Part shown: piece after piece, positions 9,606 through 19,284 of the stretch
How positions within the stretch are numbered: the first letter of the stretch is position 1
Layout: every line of letters starts with the position of its first letter
From: Alphaproteobacteria bacterium
GTDB taxonomy: Bacteria > Pseudomonadota > Alphaproteobacteria > Caulobacterales > Maricaulaceae
DNA length: 64,000 bases
Direction: 5' to 3'
Assembly: GCA_024278855.1 (NCBI GenBank)
Contig: JAJRSJ010000005.1
Coordinates: forward strand, 34,919-98,918
The notes under the pieces: generated by a model
The model's input: the letters and a program-made list of their open reading frames with translations, nothing else
Told to the model about the DNA's origin: nothing
The model's database searches: none
Translations under genes and position numbers: made by a program

Positions 9606-9682
9606 TGGTACCGCCTCTCAGGTTTGAACTGAGGACCTCTGGTTCCACAAACCAGCGCTCTAACCAACTGAGCTAAGGCGGC
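9606..9682 (-). tRNA. tRNA-His (anticodon GTG), CCA encoded, A73 and no G-1
   Basis: Read on the minus strand it folds as a 77-base cloverleaf: acceptor GCCGCCT/AGGCGGT, D arm AGCTC...GAGC, anticodon stem CTGGT/ACCAG enclosing TTGTGGA (anticodon GTG), T stem CTCAG/CTGAG with loop TTCAAAC, discriminator A and encoded CCA. The base before position 1 is T and the discriminator is A, not the G-1:C73 pair of most bacterial tRNA-His. This variant is known from a large alphaproteobacterial clade with a matching HisRS. It stands alone between dctM and an M48 protease gene. Confidence 0.95.
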
Positions 9683-9779
9683 ATACCAAAATGTGGGCAT
9701 GGTCAGGCGGATTGCATATAGCAAGCCATCCACAGCATCAAGCCTCGATTGCCGCAAAAACAAATTTATAGGCGTCAAA

Positions 9780-10730
9780 TTATGCCTTACAGGCTTCCAA
9801 AGCAGCTTTGAGGGTGTTATCACCCCAACCTTGCGACCCGAGGCGTTCTTGACAGCTGATATAATTGTGCAAATCACGGGCGCGGCGGGCCGGATCGGGA
9901 TGGGTGGACAGAAATTCCGGCTGTTTACGTTGGTTGCCCTCGGCCATTTTTTCCCATAATTTCACTGCTTCATATGGTTTATAGCCGGAACGTTGCATAT
10001 AGCGCGCACCTAAAAGATCGCTTTGGCTTTCATGTTTGCGCGAGAACGGCAAGGCAATGCCGACCATAAATCCTATACCCAAAGCCTGATTGAGCAATTG
10101 CGTATTGCGGCTCGCGCCGCGCATACATTGATTACGTTGGCGTGCATCCGGGTATTGATTGCATCTTTTTTTCATTTGCGAGCCGGCCAAAATCGTCCCG
10201 CCGACCACGGCCAATTGTCCGGCCATATTGGTGCTGACCCGCTCGGCGGCATGTTTGCCCGCCACATGGCCAACCTCATGGCCCATAATGGCCGCGATTT
10301 GGTCGTCATTACCGGCAAAGTCCATCATGCCCGTATAAAACCCGACCCGGTTGCCCGGCAACACAAAGGCGTTTTTTTGCTCCGAATCAAATACCGCATA
10401 ATCCCAAGGCTGTTTATCCCGTCTGGCGCCTCGGGCAATCCGCCCGCCAATATTGCGCAAGCGCGTCGTGTAGCGCGGGTCGGTTGACAGTTTTTGTTTG
10501 CGTTTGGCCTCAGCCCAGCTTTGCGCGGCGGCTTGACTTAAGGCATTTTCGCCGATCAGCAGCATTTGACTGGCGCCGGTTTCGGCATTGGTGGCACAGC
10601 CTGCAAGCCCGCCGGCCACTGCAACCGTGCCGCCTGCCGCTAAAGCCTGGATCATCTTGCGCCTGTTGAGCATTTCGCGGGTTTCTTTATCAGCGCCCTC
10701 GGTCACCTCCTGGTGGTCATGGTTACACAT
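9780..10730 (-). CDS. M48 family zinc metalloprotease, lipoprotein (HtpX/Oma1-like catalytic domain)
   Basis: A 316-residue protein starting at 10730, where GAGGA lies about 7 bases upstream; an ATG at 10745 is in frame but lacks a site. The N-terminus carries a twin-arginine-like, lipobox-terminated signal (NRRKMIQALAAG ... GGLAGC). The catalytic HEXXH is HEVGH in IMGHEVGHVAGKHAAER, followed by the QSDLLGARYMQRSGY segment holding the distal Glu/Asp region and STHPDPARRARDL near the C-terminus. M48 peptidases of this kind act in envelope protein quality control. A convergent tRNA-His lies downstream. Confidence 0.9.
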   Translation of the reverse strand: MCNHDHQEVTEGADKETREMLNRRKMIQALAAGGTVAVAGGLAGCATNAETGASQMLLIGENALSQAAAQSWAEAKRKQKLSTDPRYTTRLRNIGGRIARGARRDKQPWDYAVFDSEQKNAFVLPGNRVGFYTGMMDFAGNDDQIAAIMGHEVGHVAGKHAAERVSTNMAGQLAVVGGTILAGSQMKKRCNQYPDARQRNQCMRGASRNTQLLNQALGIGFMVGIALPFSRKHESQSDLLGARYMQRSGYKPYEAVKLWEKMAEGNQRKQPEFLSTHPDPARRARDLHNYISCQERLGSQGWGDNTLKAALEACKA

Positions 10731-10856
10731 AATAAATCCTCGCATTGGTGTTTAATTTGCCGTGTCGTGCCTTGCATTGGCCCCAGTATAACGGAGTTTT
10801 TACGGAAAATATAGGGCAAATTCCAGACAATTTGGCCACAAACCCTTTCATCGCGT

Positions 10857-10901
10857 GTTGATACATCTGGTGTTCATACATCTGATGTTCATACATCTGA
10901 T
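10857..10901. repeat. Three 15-bp tandem repeats upstream of the AsmA-like gene
   Basis: Units 10857-10871, 10872-10886 and 10887-10901 (consensus GTTCATACATCTGAT, first copy with two substitutions), followed by a partial fourth starting at 10902. They lie 80-125 bases before the likely AsmA start at 10983, in the divergent region between it and the M48 gene, so they overlap the expected promoter zone. Their function, if any, is unknown. Confidence 0.85.
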
Positions 10902-10982
10902 GTTCATGGACAGTTTGTCAGATTGAAAACACAATCGTATGTGCTATATATATGGTCTGACAATTATGATCTGGAGAAATCT

Positions 10983-13900
10983 ATGCGGAAACTCATTATC
11001 GGTCTTAGCATCTTGCTTGCCGCGCTTGTTGCAGCCGCATTTATCTTGCCGGGCCTGATACCTGCATCGGTTTACAAAGATAAAATCACCGAGCAAGTCA
11101 GCAATGCCCTAGGCCGTGAAGTGACCATTGCTGGCGAGGTCAAACTCTCCATTTTGCCAACCATTACGGCCAAGGCCAATACGGTACAAATCGCCAATGA
11201 TGACGGTTTCAGCGATCAAGCCTTTGCCACAATGGACAGCCTACAAGCCAAGGTTAAACTGTGGCCCTTGTTTAAAAAACAGGTGGAGATTACAGAATTT
11301 AAACTGGTCAACCCGACAATATCTTTAGAGAAAACCAAAGACGGGCGGGTCAATTGGGTTTTCGGAGTTGAGCAAGCCGAGCCTCTAAAAAAACCCGAAA
11401 CCGGGTTTGCCCGCGATGGGCGCTATACCGATCTGGAAATCGCTCTGGGGGTTTTTTCCCTAGATAACGGCACGGTTAATTACAGTGACGCCTTCAGCGG
11501 CACACAGTATAACCTGCGAGCCGTCAACATGAAATTGACAATGCCGGGCCTGGATAAACCGGTCACGGCCAAGGGTGATTTGGTCGTCAACGATACGGCT
11601 TTGGACATAGAGTTCAGCCTTGATACCCCAAAATCATTTTTGAACGGCAAAGCCGCACCGGTTTTGTTCAAACTCAAATCCAGTCTGGGCAATCTAACCG
11701 CCAAAGGTGCATTTACCCCGTCGCAACTGCTGACATTTGATGTGGATATAGATGCGAACATTCCCTCCACCTCCAAACTTGATGGTTTTTTTAATCAAAA
11801 CAATCCGTATGGCGCGCTTACAGAAACCGCTAGCCTGAAAGGTAATTTGGTGTTTGACGGTCAAAACATGATAGGCAAAGGCACACAAATCTCTCTGAAG
11901 AGCGATATTATTAACACCCGTTTTAGCGGTGATTTTACCGCTGGCATGGTGCCGTCTGCTACGGGAGATTTAACCATAGATATCGCCAACCTGCCCGATT
12001 TGCAAACTGCGCTCGGCATGGCTATCCCGCAACTCACCGCCTTTGATACCGCGAATTTGACCACCAGTTTAAGCTCGGACGGCAAAGTTACGACGGCGAA
12101 AAACCTGACCATTGATGTCAAAGGTGACATCATCACCGCCAATTATGTGGGTGCAGCAGTTTTTGACACCGCCTTAAGTTTGGCGGGACGTTTTAAAGCC
12201 AACAGCCCGTCCATCCCTGCCCTATTGCCAAAGCTTGGCATGGTAAATCTGCAAGGTGCGCAAATTTTGGGCGATCTATCTCTGAGCAGTCGTGTGAACG
12301 GCGTCGTTGACGCACTGGTGTTTGAGGATTTTGACTTCAAAACCAAAGGCGAACACCTCACCGCCAGTTATATTGGCAAGATAGAAACCGGCAAAACCAC
12401 AAGGCTTAACGGCAGTTTTGTTATAAGTGCGCCCGCACTGAAATCATTGACAAATACGGGCGGTTTTGCGCTGCCCTATAGCGGTGCACTTGGGGCGCTA
12501 AAAGCGAGCGGGTCAATTGATGGCCGCCTAGATGCGTTAAACATATCCGGGCTTAAGGCCGCATTGACGGACGGCCTGCTTAATCTTACTCTGGACGGCA
12601 ATATGACCACGGGCAATAAAGGCGGCTATACGGGTCTGGTTAATCTAGACATTGCCTCCGTGCGCCAATTGGCAGATTTAAGCGGGGCCAAACTGCCTCC
12701 TAATACTGATGTCGGGCAGGTTTACGGCCCGCTGAACATATCCGGGCAGGCGGTCGCTAGCCTTAGCCAGATAGAATTCACCAATGCCAAAATTGGTTTT
12801 GACGCCCTTAGCGGCACCGGAAATTTTAGGGCCAATTTGAGCGGAAAACCAAACCTCAAAGGTGTTTTGGATATGCCAGGCTTGGACATTCGCCCCTACC
12901 AAGCGTCTATTTATGCCAACCGCCCAAAAGGGCTTCAGCCTTGGAGCGAAGCGCCGCTTAATTTGACCTTTCTGAAATTGTTTGACGCAAATTTCACCTT
13001 GAATACGCCCAATATTCTCACAAATGCGGTTGAACTGGGTCAAAGCACGATCAAGACTAGCGTTAAAAACGGGCAGTTAAAAACCAGCATCCCCAATGTC
13101 AGCCTTTACGGCGGACAGGGCCAGTTGGACATGTCGTTAAATGCAACGACCAGCGTGCCGCAAGTGGCCCTTGATTTTACCTTAAACAATGTGGACGGCC
13201 AAGGTCTGCTAGGGGCAATTGCCGGATTTACCAAATTAACCGGCAATACCGGCACGACAATGCGCATTCAAGGTAGCGGCAATTCCCAAGCCGAAATCAT
13301 GCGGTCTTTGCGCGGAGACGGCAATTTTGAACTGGCCGAGGGTATGGTTTCAGGGGTCGATCTTGAGCAATTTATCAGCAATTTAGGGAGCCTAAACACC
13401 CTGCTCCAAAGCCCTAGCCTGCCCGCCGGAATCGGGCCCGCCTATTCGACCCCGTTTAATAAACTAAACGGTTTATTTAGCATCAAAAACGGCGTGGTAA
13501 CAGTTGGAGATTTTGCTTTGACGGCCAACGGCCTACTGGCCGAAGGCGCAGGCACTCTGGATATTGGCCGCCAAAAAGTCGATTTCAGCCTGCGGCCCCG
13601 CCTAAAGGACGGCAATGGCCAATTCAAAAAGGGTCTGGCCGGGTTTGGTATCCCCATAAAATTGAGCGGGGATTTTGGCGGTATTCGCGCCGGGCTTGAC
13701 ACTGATTTGGTCGGAAAAATCATCGCGGCGCGGGCCAAGGCAGATATTCAAAACCGGATCACTGACCAATTGGGCGGTGAGCTTGGCGGGGTTATTGGCG
13801 GGTTATTGGGAAACCCGCAAACACCGCAACCCACAGATACGCCGCAACCTAATGGCCCACAACCGGCACAGCAAACGACACCAAAACCTACAGACCCGCT

Positions 13901-14162
13901 GAGTGATTTGCTGGGTGGTTTATTAGGCAGCCCTGAAACACCTGCGCCTGAGAGCTCATCTGGGAGCTCACCTGAGAGCCCAAATGATCCGAAAAATGCA
14001 GAGACAAATCCTGAAGGTGAAAATTCCGAAAACACAAATTCCGAAAACACTGGCACTGAAGGCACTGGCACTGAAGGCACTGGCACTGAAGGCACTGGAG
14101 ACAAAAAGAAAGACTTTGATCCTTTAGAAAAAGCTTTACTAGATTTGCTCGGCGGTGATTGA
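10983..14162 (+). CDS. AsmA family protein (outer-membrane/lipid-transport related) with low-complexity C-terminal tail
   Basis: I place the start at 10983 (RBS GGAGAA), giving 1059 residues with an N-terminal transmembrane anchor (MRKLIIGLSILLAALVAAAFILPGLIP). An upstream in-frame ATG at 10923 would add 20 unlikely residues. AsmA-type features follow: an N-terminal AsmA domain (YKDKITEQVSNALGREVTI.GEV...LPTITAKANTVQIAND) and a C-terminal AsmA_2-like domain (MRSLRGDGNFELAEGMVSGVDLEQFI ... LLAEGAGTLDIGRQKVDFSLRPRL). Between them is a long beta-rich repeat region. Such proteins bridge inner and outer membranes and are linked to phospholipid transport. From about residue 930 the tail is Pro/Thr/Glu/Gly-rich, ending with DPLEKALLDLLGGD. 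That repeats the earlier DPLSDLLGGLLG block and looks like a docking motif (inference). Confidence 0.88.
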   Translation: MRKLIIGLSILLAALVAAAFILPGLIPASVYKDKITEQVSNALGREVTIAGEVKLSILPTITAKANTVQIANDDGFSDQAFATMDSLQAKVKLWPLFKKQVEITEFKLVNPTISLEKTKDGRVNWVFGVEQAEPLKKPETGFARDGRYTDLEIALGVFSLDNGTVNYSDAFSGTQYNLRAVNMKLTMPGLDKPVTAKGDLVVNDTALDIEFSLDTPKSFLNGKAAPVLFKLKSSLGNLTAKGAFTPSQLLTFDVDIDANIPSTSKLDGFFNQNNPYGALTETASLKGNLVFDGQNMIGKGTQISLKSDIINTRFSGDFTAGMVPSATGDLTIDIANLPDLQTALGMAIPQLTAFDTANLTTSLSSDGKVTTAKNLTIDVKGDIITANYVGAAVFDTALSLAGRFKANSPSIPALLPKLGMVNLQGAQILGDLSLSSRVNGVVDALVFEDFDFKTKGEHLTASYIGKIETGKTTRLNGSFVISAPALKSLTNTGGFALPYSGALGALKASGSIDGRLDALNISGLKAALTDGLLNLTLDGNMTTGNKGGYTGLVNLDIASVRQLADLSGAKLPPNTDVGQVYGPLNISGQAVASLSQIEFTNAKIGFDALSGTGNFRANLSGKPNLKGVLDMPGLDIRPYQASIYANRPKGLQPWSEAPLNLTFLKLFDANFTLNTPNILTNAVELGQSTIKTSVKNGQLKTSIPNVSLYGGQGQLDMSLNATTSVPQVALDFTLNNVDGQGLLGAIAGFTKLTGNTGTTMRIQGSGNSQAEIMRSLRGDGNFELAEGMVSGVDLEQFISNLGSLNTLLQSPSLPAGIGPAYSTPFNKLNGLFSIKNGVVTVGDFALTANGLLAEGAGTLDIGRQKVDFSLRPRLKDGNGQFKKGLAGFGIPIKLSGDFGGIRAGLDTDLVGKIIAARAKADIQNRITDQLGGELGGVIGGLLGNPQTPQPTDTPQPNGPQPAQQTTPKPTDPLSDLLGGLLGSPETPAPESSSGSSPESPNDPKNAETNPEGENSENTNSENTGTEGTGTEGTGTEGTGDKKKDFDPLEKALLDLLGGD
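14049..14093. repeat. Three exact 15-bp tandem repeats inside the AsmA-like gene
   Basis: Three copies of ACTGGCACTGAAGGC in frame encode repeated TGTEG units in the C-terminal tail. Because the unit is 15 bases, copy-number changes keep the reading frame. This is the usual signature of a slippage-prone, length-variable disordered linker. Confidence 0.9.
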
Positions 14163-14165
14163 GCT

Positions 14166-14912
14166 TTATTCTTTCGAATTTCTAAGGGCTTCATCCAACA
14201 TGTTTTGCAAGGCGGCAATATCGCCGCTAGCCATAAATTTGGTATTGATAACAAAAAACGGTGTACCTGTAAGTCCAGGAATACGTGAGGCCAAAAACAT
14301 AGTGTCTTCAATCTGTTCCTCAACCGCGTCCGTTTTCATGTCAGCATGAAATTTTTTCATATCCAGACCCAATTTTATGGCTGCTGAATTGATAAATTTC
14401 TCGTTCAAATTTGTCCCGTCCATAAGTGCGAAATGCATTTCGCTATATTTACCCTGGCGTTTGGCCGCCAAAGCGGCTCTGGCAGCATTGCGCGAGGTTT
14501 TTGTGCGCCGTTCCAAAATCGGTAGCTCTTTGAAAATCACCCTTACATCATTTGGATGCTTGCGGATAACATCTTGCAACCAATCGGTTGTGCGTTTGCA
14601 ATATGTGCAATTATAATCGAAAAACTCTACCAGAGTTACCTTGGCGTCTTTCGCGCCTATGGAGAAATCCCGTTTATCAAACCATAATTCCTGACCAACT
14701 GCGGTAATAGATTGACGGTCACGTTTCTCCGCCAGCAGGCGCAAAGCGTCTTCAATGATTTCAGGGTTGTCCAAAATATAGGACTTTACGACATTCTCGA
14801 TCTCGGCCTTGTTAGCGGGCGCAGGTTTTTGGTTGGCTTGCGCACAACCTGCTAGGGACGAAAATAGTAAAGTCGCTGATATAAATGTCGCAGTTCTAAA
14901 GGCGGTATGCAT
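14166..14912 (-). CDS. DsbA-family thioredoxin-like disulfide oxidoreductase, lipoprotein
   Basis: A 248-residue protein with a lipoprotein signal (FSSLAGC, Cys23). It then has an N-terminal helical segment typical of the Com1/ScsC-type DsbA proteins (IENVVKSYILDNPEIIEDAL). The thioredoxin domain has the active site CTYC (FFDYNCTYCKRTTDWL, near residue 97) and the cis-Pro loop GLTGTPFFVIN near residue 215. It should act in the periplasm in forming or isomerising disulfides. It is convergent with the AsmA-like gene (3-base gap). The lipid anchor makes it unlike soluble DsbA of enterics. Confidence 0.9.
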   Translation of the reverse strand: MHTAFRTATFISATLLFSSLAGCAQANQKPAPANKAEIENVVKSYILDNPEIIEDALRLLAEKRDRQSITAVGQELWFDKRDFSIGAKDAKVTLVEFFDYNCTYCKRTTDWLQDVIRKHPNDVRVIFKELPILERRTKTSRNAARAALAAKRQGKYSEMHFALMDGTNLNEKFINSAAIKLGLDMKKFHADMKTDAVEEQIEDTMFLASRIPGLTGTPFFVINTKFMASGDIAALQNMLDEALRNSKE

Positions 14913-14989
14913 AAGGTTTCCTAATTTTCAGAGTAATGGTTTTCAGTGTGATTGGATTTAATCATGTGATTAGATTTAATAAAATGAAA

Positions 14990-16363
14990 TTAATGCCGCC
15001 GGTTTTTCTTTCTGGCAAGTTGGGTGCCGGCAATAACGATAATATCGTTGGCCCGACGATGCTGGGCCGGGTATTGTGCTAAACCCTCTTGTGCGCGCAC
15101 GGCAAATGAACGGGCGCGCTGATAATCATGTACGGCAAAGGCTTGCTCGGCAATCGCATAGCGGGCCAAGGCGGGCTCTCTCTTGCGGTCATAGCCCTGG
15201 GAGAGTTGATACCAGGCAAACCCGGTGGTGTGTTCCTTGCGCAAGGCGGATTTTAAATGTTTCACGGCTTCATCAATACTTTCCGTAGTATCTTTTTCAA
15301 TCAAGGCCTGCCCAAGGGCAATCTCCAACAAAGGCGCAGACGGCTTGAGAGCGACAGCCTTGCGCAAAGGCGCGATGGCTTGTCCGCCCTTGCCGCTTTC
15401 ATAGAGCATTTGACCTTTTAGCTCATAAAAATACGGGTTTTCAGGTTCTTCTGCGATCAGGCTTTCTATTTCGCGCAGAGCATTGACTAAATCCGCCGCC
15501 CGGTAATTAGCAACTGCGCGGGCATAGCGGGCCGGTTTGCTTTGGTCACTGGCCGGGAATTTCGAAAACACAGTTTGCGGCGCATCAATGAAACCGATCA
15601 ATTTGGCTTTGGCCATAGCAAGGGCGTGAATTTCTTCGTCCGTGTCCTTCACATCCCTGTATTCGCTATTGCTGGTAATTTCGCGCAGTTTATCAATGCG
15701 GTCACTGGACATGGGATGGCCCCGAAAATAAGGATAGCGCCGCGCATTGGACAGGACTTCCTGATAGCGGAATTTCTCGAAAAATTGAACCAATCCTTCT
15801 CCGGATTGCCCTGTGGCTTCAAGATATCTAGCAGCCGCCTGATCGGTAGAGGCTTCGGTTATGCGCGAATAGGCCAAGACTTCAATCATGCCAAATTGTT
15901 GGGAACCGGCCAATATAGCTGCTCCCGCCTGACCCTCACCTGCCAATATGGCCGCTAGACCAATGCCCGCCGCAATCAACATGGCCCCGTAAGCACTTTT
16001 ATTACTTTGGCTACGACGCACCAAATGTCCACCAGAGATATGTCCGACCTCATGGGCAATGACCCCCTTAAGTTGGTTAGGTGTCTTGGCTTCTAAAATA
16101 ATACCCGTATGGATAAAAATGTTTTGCCCGCGTGTCACAAACGCATTCAAACTGCGATCATTGACCAGATACAAATCGACACTGGCAGTATTAAGACCCG
16201 CAGCACGGATAAACGGGTTTGTATAGGCGCGTAGCGTTTCCTCAATCTCCGTATCGCGAATCAATGATTGCGCACTGGCTTGACCCGGCAAGGCAGATAC
16301 GGCCAACATGCCGACCATAATCACCGCAAGCAATTTGGTAAAAAAGAGGTTCAAGCCTGTCAC
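14990..16363 (-). CDS. M48 family metalloprotease with C-terminal TPR region (BepA/YfgC-like)
   Basis: A BepA-like periplasmic protease and chaperone for outer-membrane protein assembly. I start it at the GTG at 16363, which directly precedes a good signal peptide (NLFFTKLLAVIMVGMLAVSALPGQASA). An ATG at 16492 is in frame but adds 43 residues that do not look like a signal. The mature protein begins LIRDTEIEETLRAYTNPFIRAAGL, has HEXXH as HEVGH in GVIAHEVGHISGGHLVRRS, and ends in a TPR-like helical region (YELKGQMLYESGKGGQAIAPLRKAVAL and following). This order (signal, M48, TPR) is that of BepA/LoiP-type proteins in Gram-negative envelopes. The start is uncertain. Confidence 0.87.
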   Translation of the reverse strand: MTGLNLFFTKLLAVIMVGMLAVSALPGQASAQSLIRDTEIEETLRAYTNPFIRAAGLNTASVDLYLVNDRSLNAFVTRGQNIFIHTGIILEAKTPNQLKGVIAHEVGHISGGHLVRRSQSNKSAYGAMLIAAGIGLAAILAGEGQAGAAILAGSQQFGMIEVLAYSRITEASTDQAAARYLEATGQSGEGLVQFFEKFRYQEVLSNARRYPYFRGHPMSSDRIDKLREITSNSEYRDVKDTDEEIHALAMAKAKLIGFIDAPQTVFSKFPASDQSKPARYARAVANYRAADLVNALREIESLIAEEPENPYFYELKGQMLYESGKGGQAIAPLRKAVALKPSAPLLEIALGQALIEKDTTESIDEAVKHLKSALRKEHTTGFAWYQLSQGYDRKREPALARYAIAEQAFAVHDYQRARSFAVRAQEGLAQYPAQHRRANDIIVIAGTQLARKKNRRH

Positions 16364-16721
16364 ATTAACTTTCAATTTGCCGTAATTTTCTAACAATATA
16401 CCAAGGTTTTTGGAATATACTAGCAAATACCACATCACGAATAAGTCAATCCGGCAAGTTACAGAATTGTAAGATTGCAGTTGGGTTTGCAATGCCTAAA
16501 TCACGCCAATATACCGAGCAAGCAAAGCACGCCAATAATATTGTGTAGCGTTCATTTTGTCTGCTCCCTTTATTGCCCAACCTGTGTTGCCCAACTCGTA
16601 TTGCTCAATAAGTTTTTCAATATTTTATGCCCCCTGTTCATTTTTGTGTCATTGCTTTGTCGAGCGGGTGGTTCTATATTGCGGTTACAAAATATTTCAT
16701 TTCGCCTAAAGGACATAAACT

Positions 16722-17375
16722 ATGTTTGATTTTGCCTCTGCCCGCGAGACCATGTTGGACAGCCAGGTTCGCACCAATGATGTGACCGACAAAGCCATTC
16801 AGGCCGCCCTCAAATTTGTACCGCGCGAAAATTTTGTCCCCAAAGCCAAAATGGCCTTGGCCTATAGTGATGTGCATATTGATTTGGGCGACGGGCGTTT
16901 CATGTTGCGGCCAAGAGATTTTGCCAAAATGTTGGACGCCGCCGATATTGCGGCCACGGATGTGGTTTTGGACATTGGCTGTGGGCGCGGGTATTCCTCA
17001 GCCGTCATGTCGCGTCTGGCCGAAACGGTTGTGGCTTTGGAACAAACCGAAGCGGCGGTCAACCGGGCTACAACATTGCTGGACCAATGCGGGGCCAGTA
17101 ATGTCGCGGTCATGCAGGCTGATTTTCGAGCTGGTGCCCCAGAACACGGCCCTTATGATGTGATTTTTATCGGCGGTTCAGTGAGCCATGTACCGGCAAC
17201 ATGGCTTGATCAACTGGCCAACCATGGTCGTTTGGTTGTCGGGGGCAATGACGGCCCCATTGCCCGCATCAATATTATAACAAAATCATATGACAGTGTT
17301 GGAGAACGTATTGCTTTTGATGCCAATATTCCGGTGCTTTCAGGGTTTGCGCCCGAACAAGCCTTTGTACTGTAA
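16722..17375 (+). CDS. Protein-L-isoaspartate O-methyltransferase family protein
   Basis: A 217-residue SAM-dependent methyltransferase. The PIMT-type N-terminus (ARETMLDSQVRTNDVTDKAIQAALKFVPRENFVP) is followed by the SAM-binding motif VVLDIGCGRGYSSAVMSRLAETVVALE near residues 85-110 and by motif II-like DVIFIGGSVSHVP. PIMT repairs isoaspartyl residues in damaged proteins. Alphaproteobacteria have this shorter variant, almost always just upstream of tolC as here (stop TAA immediately followed by the tolC ATG). Its true substrate in this context is less certain than the family name suggests. Confidence 0.85.
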   Translation: MFDFASARETMLDSQVRTNDVTDKAIQAALKFVPRENFVPKAKMALAYSDVHIDLGDGRFMLRPRDFAKMLDAADIAATDVVLDIGCGRGYSSAVMSRLAETVVALEQTEAAVNRATTLLDQCGASNVAVMQADFRAGAPEHGPYDVIFIGGSVSHVPATWLDQLANHGRLVVGGNDGPIARINIITKSYDSVGERIAFDANIPVLSGFAPEQAFVL

Positions 17376-19070
17376 ATGCCCGGCGTGCCGCATTTTTCTA
17401 TTTCGTACGGTATAAAATTCTTATGGGTTTCAGCCTTGGCAGTATTTGCTAGTGCTAGTCCGGCCTGGGCCGAAAATTTCGGCGAAGCTCTGGTCTCAGC
17501 CTATCAAAAAAACCCGCGCCTGATGGCAGAGCGGGCCAGGGTACGCGAAATAGATGAAAACTATGTCCAAGCCCAAGCTGGCGGTCGGTTTACCTTAAAT
17601 GCCGATGCCAGTGTTGCGCGCAATGTGACAAAAAACCAAAGCAGTTTCAGCCTCGGCCCTTTGCCGCCGACAACGGTGAATTCTACCGATTGGCTCACCC
17701 CCCACGCCGGACAATTGAGCTTTGTGCAACCCCTCTACCAAGGGGGCCGGGTCAATGGTTTGAAAGCCCAAGCCCGCGCCGGTATTTTGGCAGCGCGGCA
17801 AAATCTGCGCAACGCCGAACAAAACCTGCTCTTATCCGCCGCCACCGCCTATATGGATGTGATGCGCGACGAGGAGGTTGCAAAAATTCGCCGCAATAAT
17901 GTCCGGGTCTTGACCCAACAAAAACGAGCGGCCCAAGCCCGGTTTGATGTGGGCGCAGGTACGCGCACAGATATTGCCCAGGCCGATGCCCGTATGGCGG
18001 CGGCTGAAATTGGTTTGGCCAATGCGGATGCGGCTCTAGCTATTAGCCGGGCATCCTATATCCGCTTCATTGGCCATATTCCGACGAACTTAAGCGCACC
18101 GCCGCAATTTGTCCTCCCGCCTAACCTAGAAAAAGCAGTTCGACTGGCACGGGCCAATCATCCGCAATTGATCGCGGCCCGTTATAATGAAAATGTGGCC
18201 CAATCCGCCGTCTATGTAGCCCAATCAGCCGGACGTCCCATATTATCCCTCAATGCTACCTTGCAAAGTGCACGGGAAAACAGTGCCAACTTCCCTTTGT
18301 CAGAATCCATCAGTATCGGCGCACAATTGCGCATCCCGATATATCAAGGCGGGCTGAACAGCTCTCGTGTGCGCGCTGCCAAACACGCGAAAACCCGTTC
18401 AAAATTTGAAACCCGCGAAACCGAATTGGCCGTAGATCAGGCCGTGGCCAATTTATGGGCGCAGGTGAGCGCCTCTAAACGCGCTCTTATAGCCAGTAAA
18501 AAACAAGTGGACGCCGCCAATATTGCATTTGAAGGCGTGCAATTGGAGCAGCAGGTCGGAACCCGCGATACTTTGGATGTCCTCAATGCCGAGCAAGAGG
18601 TACTGGACGCAAAACTGTCCGTCGTGCAAGCAGCACGTAATTTCAATGTCGCAACCTATCAATTATTGGTCAATATTGGCGGTTTTGACGCCTATGCCTT
18701 GCAGCTCCCCGTAGAGCTTTATGATCCGTCGCGCAATTATAATGCGGTCACGGCCAACCCTTTTACAGGCTATTTGCCAACCCCGCTCAAGGAAATTATC
18801 GGAGAAATACCAAATATCACGAAAGATATTGGCGGATTTATAGAGCCGGGTTTCGACAAAATTAGCGAGAGCAACCGTGATTTGGTCACGAATTTGCGTG
18901 TATTCAAACCTGCTACTGGCACGATTGGGCCGAACATAAACACGGACGGACTTGACCCAAAAACCGATGATCCAAAAACAGATAATCTGGGAACAGGCAT
19001 TGCAGACCCTGACGACATTGATCCCAAACCGATTCTTCTTGTCACAAAAACCAAAAAACAAGCTGAGTGA
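17376..19070 (+). CDS. tolC: TolC family outer-membrane efflux channel with C-terminal extension
   Basis: A 564-residue outer-membrane channel subunit. It begins directly after the upstream stop, with a signal peptide ending near SPAWA-E. Two OEP repeats are visible: the first starts FGEALVSAYQKNPRLMAERARVREIDENYVQAQAG and contains SFVQPLYQGGRVN, the second includes ANHPQLIAARYNENVAQSAVYVAQSAGRP and IPIYQGGLNSSRVRAA, ending QVGTRDTLDVLNAEQEVLDAK. These form the coiled-coil tunnel and beta barrel used for type I secretion or drug efflux. After the second repeat there are about 120 further residues, Pro/Asp/Lys-rich and probably periplasmic and disordered, longer than in E. coli TolC. Confidence 0.92.
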   Translation: MPGVPHFSISYGIKFLWVSALAVFASASPAWAENFGEALVSAYQKNPRLMAERARVREIDENYVQAQAGGRFTLNADASVARNVTKNQSSFSLGPLPPTTVNSTDWLTPHAGQLSFVQPLYQGGRVNGLKAQARAGILAARQNLRNAEQNLLLSAATAYMDVMRDEEVAKIRRNNVRVLTQQKRAAQARFDVGAGTRTDIAQADARMAAAEIGLANADAALAISRASYIRFIGHIPTNLSAPPQFVLPPNLEKAVRLARANHPQLIAARYNENVAQSAVYVAQSAGRPILSLNATLQSARENSANFPLSESISIGAQLRIPIYQGGLNSSRVRAAKHAKTRSKFETRETELAVDQAVANLWAQVSASKRALIASKKQVDAANIAFEGVQLEQQVGTRDTLDVLNAEQEVLDAKLSVVQAARNFNVATYQLLVNIGGFDAYALQLPVELYDPSRNYNAVTANPFTGYLPTPLKEIIGEIPNITKDIGGFIEPGFDKISESNRDLVTNLRVFKPATGTIGPNINTDGLDPKTDDPKTDNLGTGIADPDDIDPKPILLVTKTKKQAE

Positions 19071-19284
19071 TTCTTAATCGCCTAGGTTATCTGGCCCGTA
19101 CAAGACCCGCACAAGACCGAGACAGGGATAGTTTCGGGCTAAAAACCCATTATGTCCTGTTTTTTTCCGATTCGTGTCTGAATTGTGCAAAGACCTCGCT
19201 AGACAATCTACAGGGGTTATCATAGACTTCGGTATAAAATAGACGCTTTTACAATTATTTGTGGGAGAGTAGACGGGGACAGTT

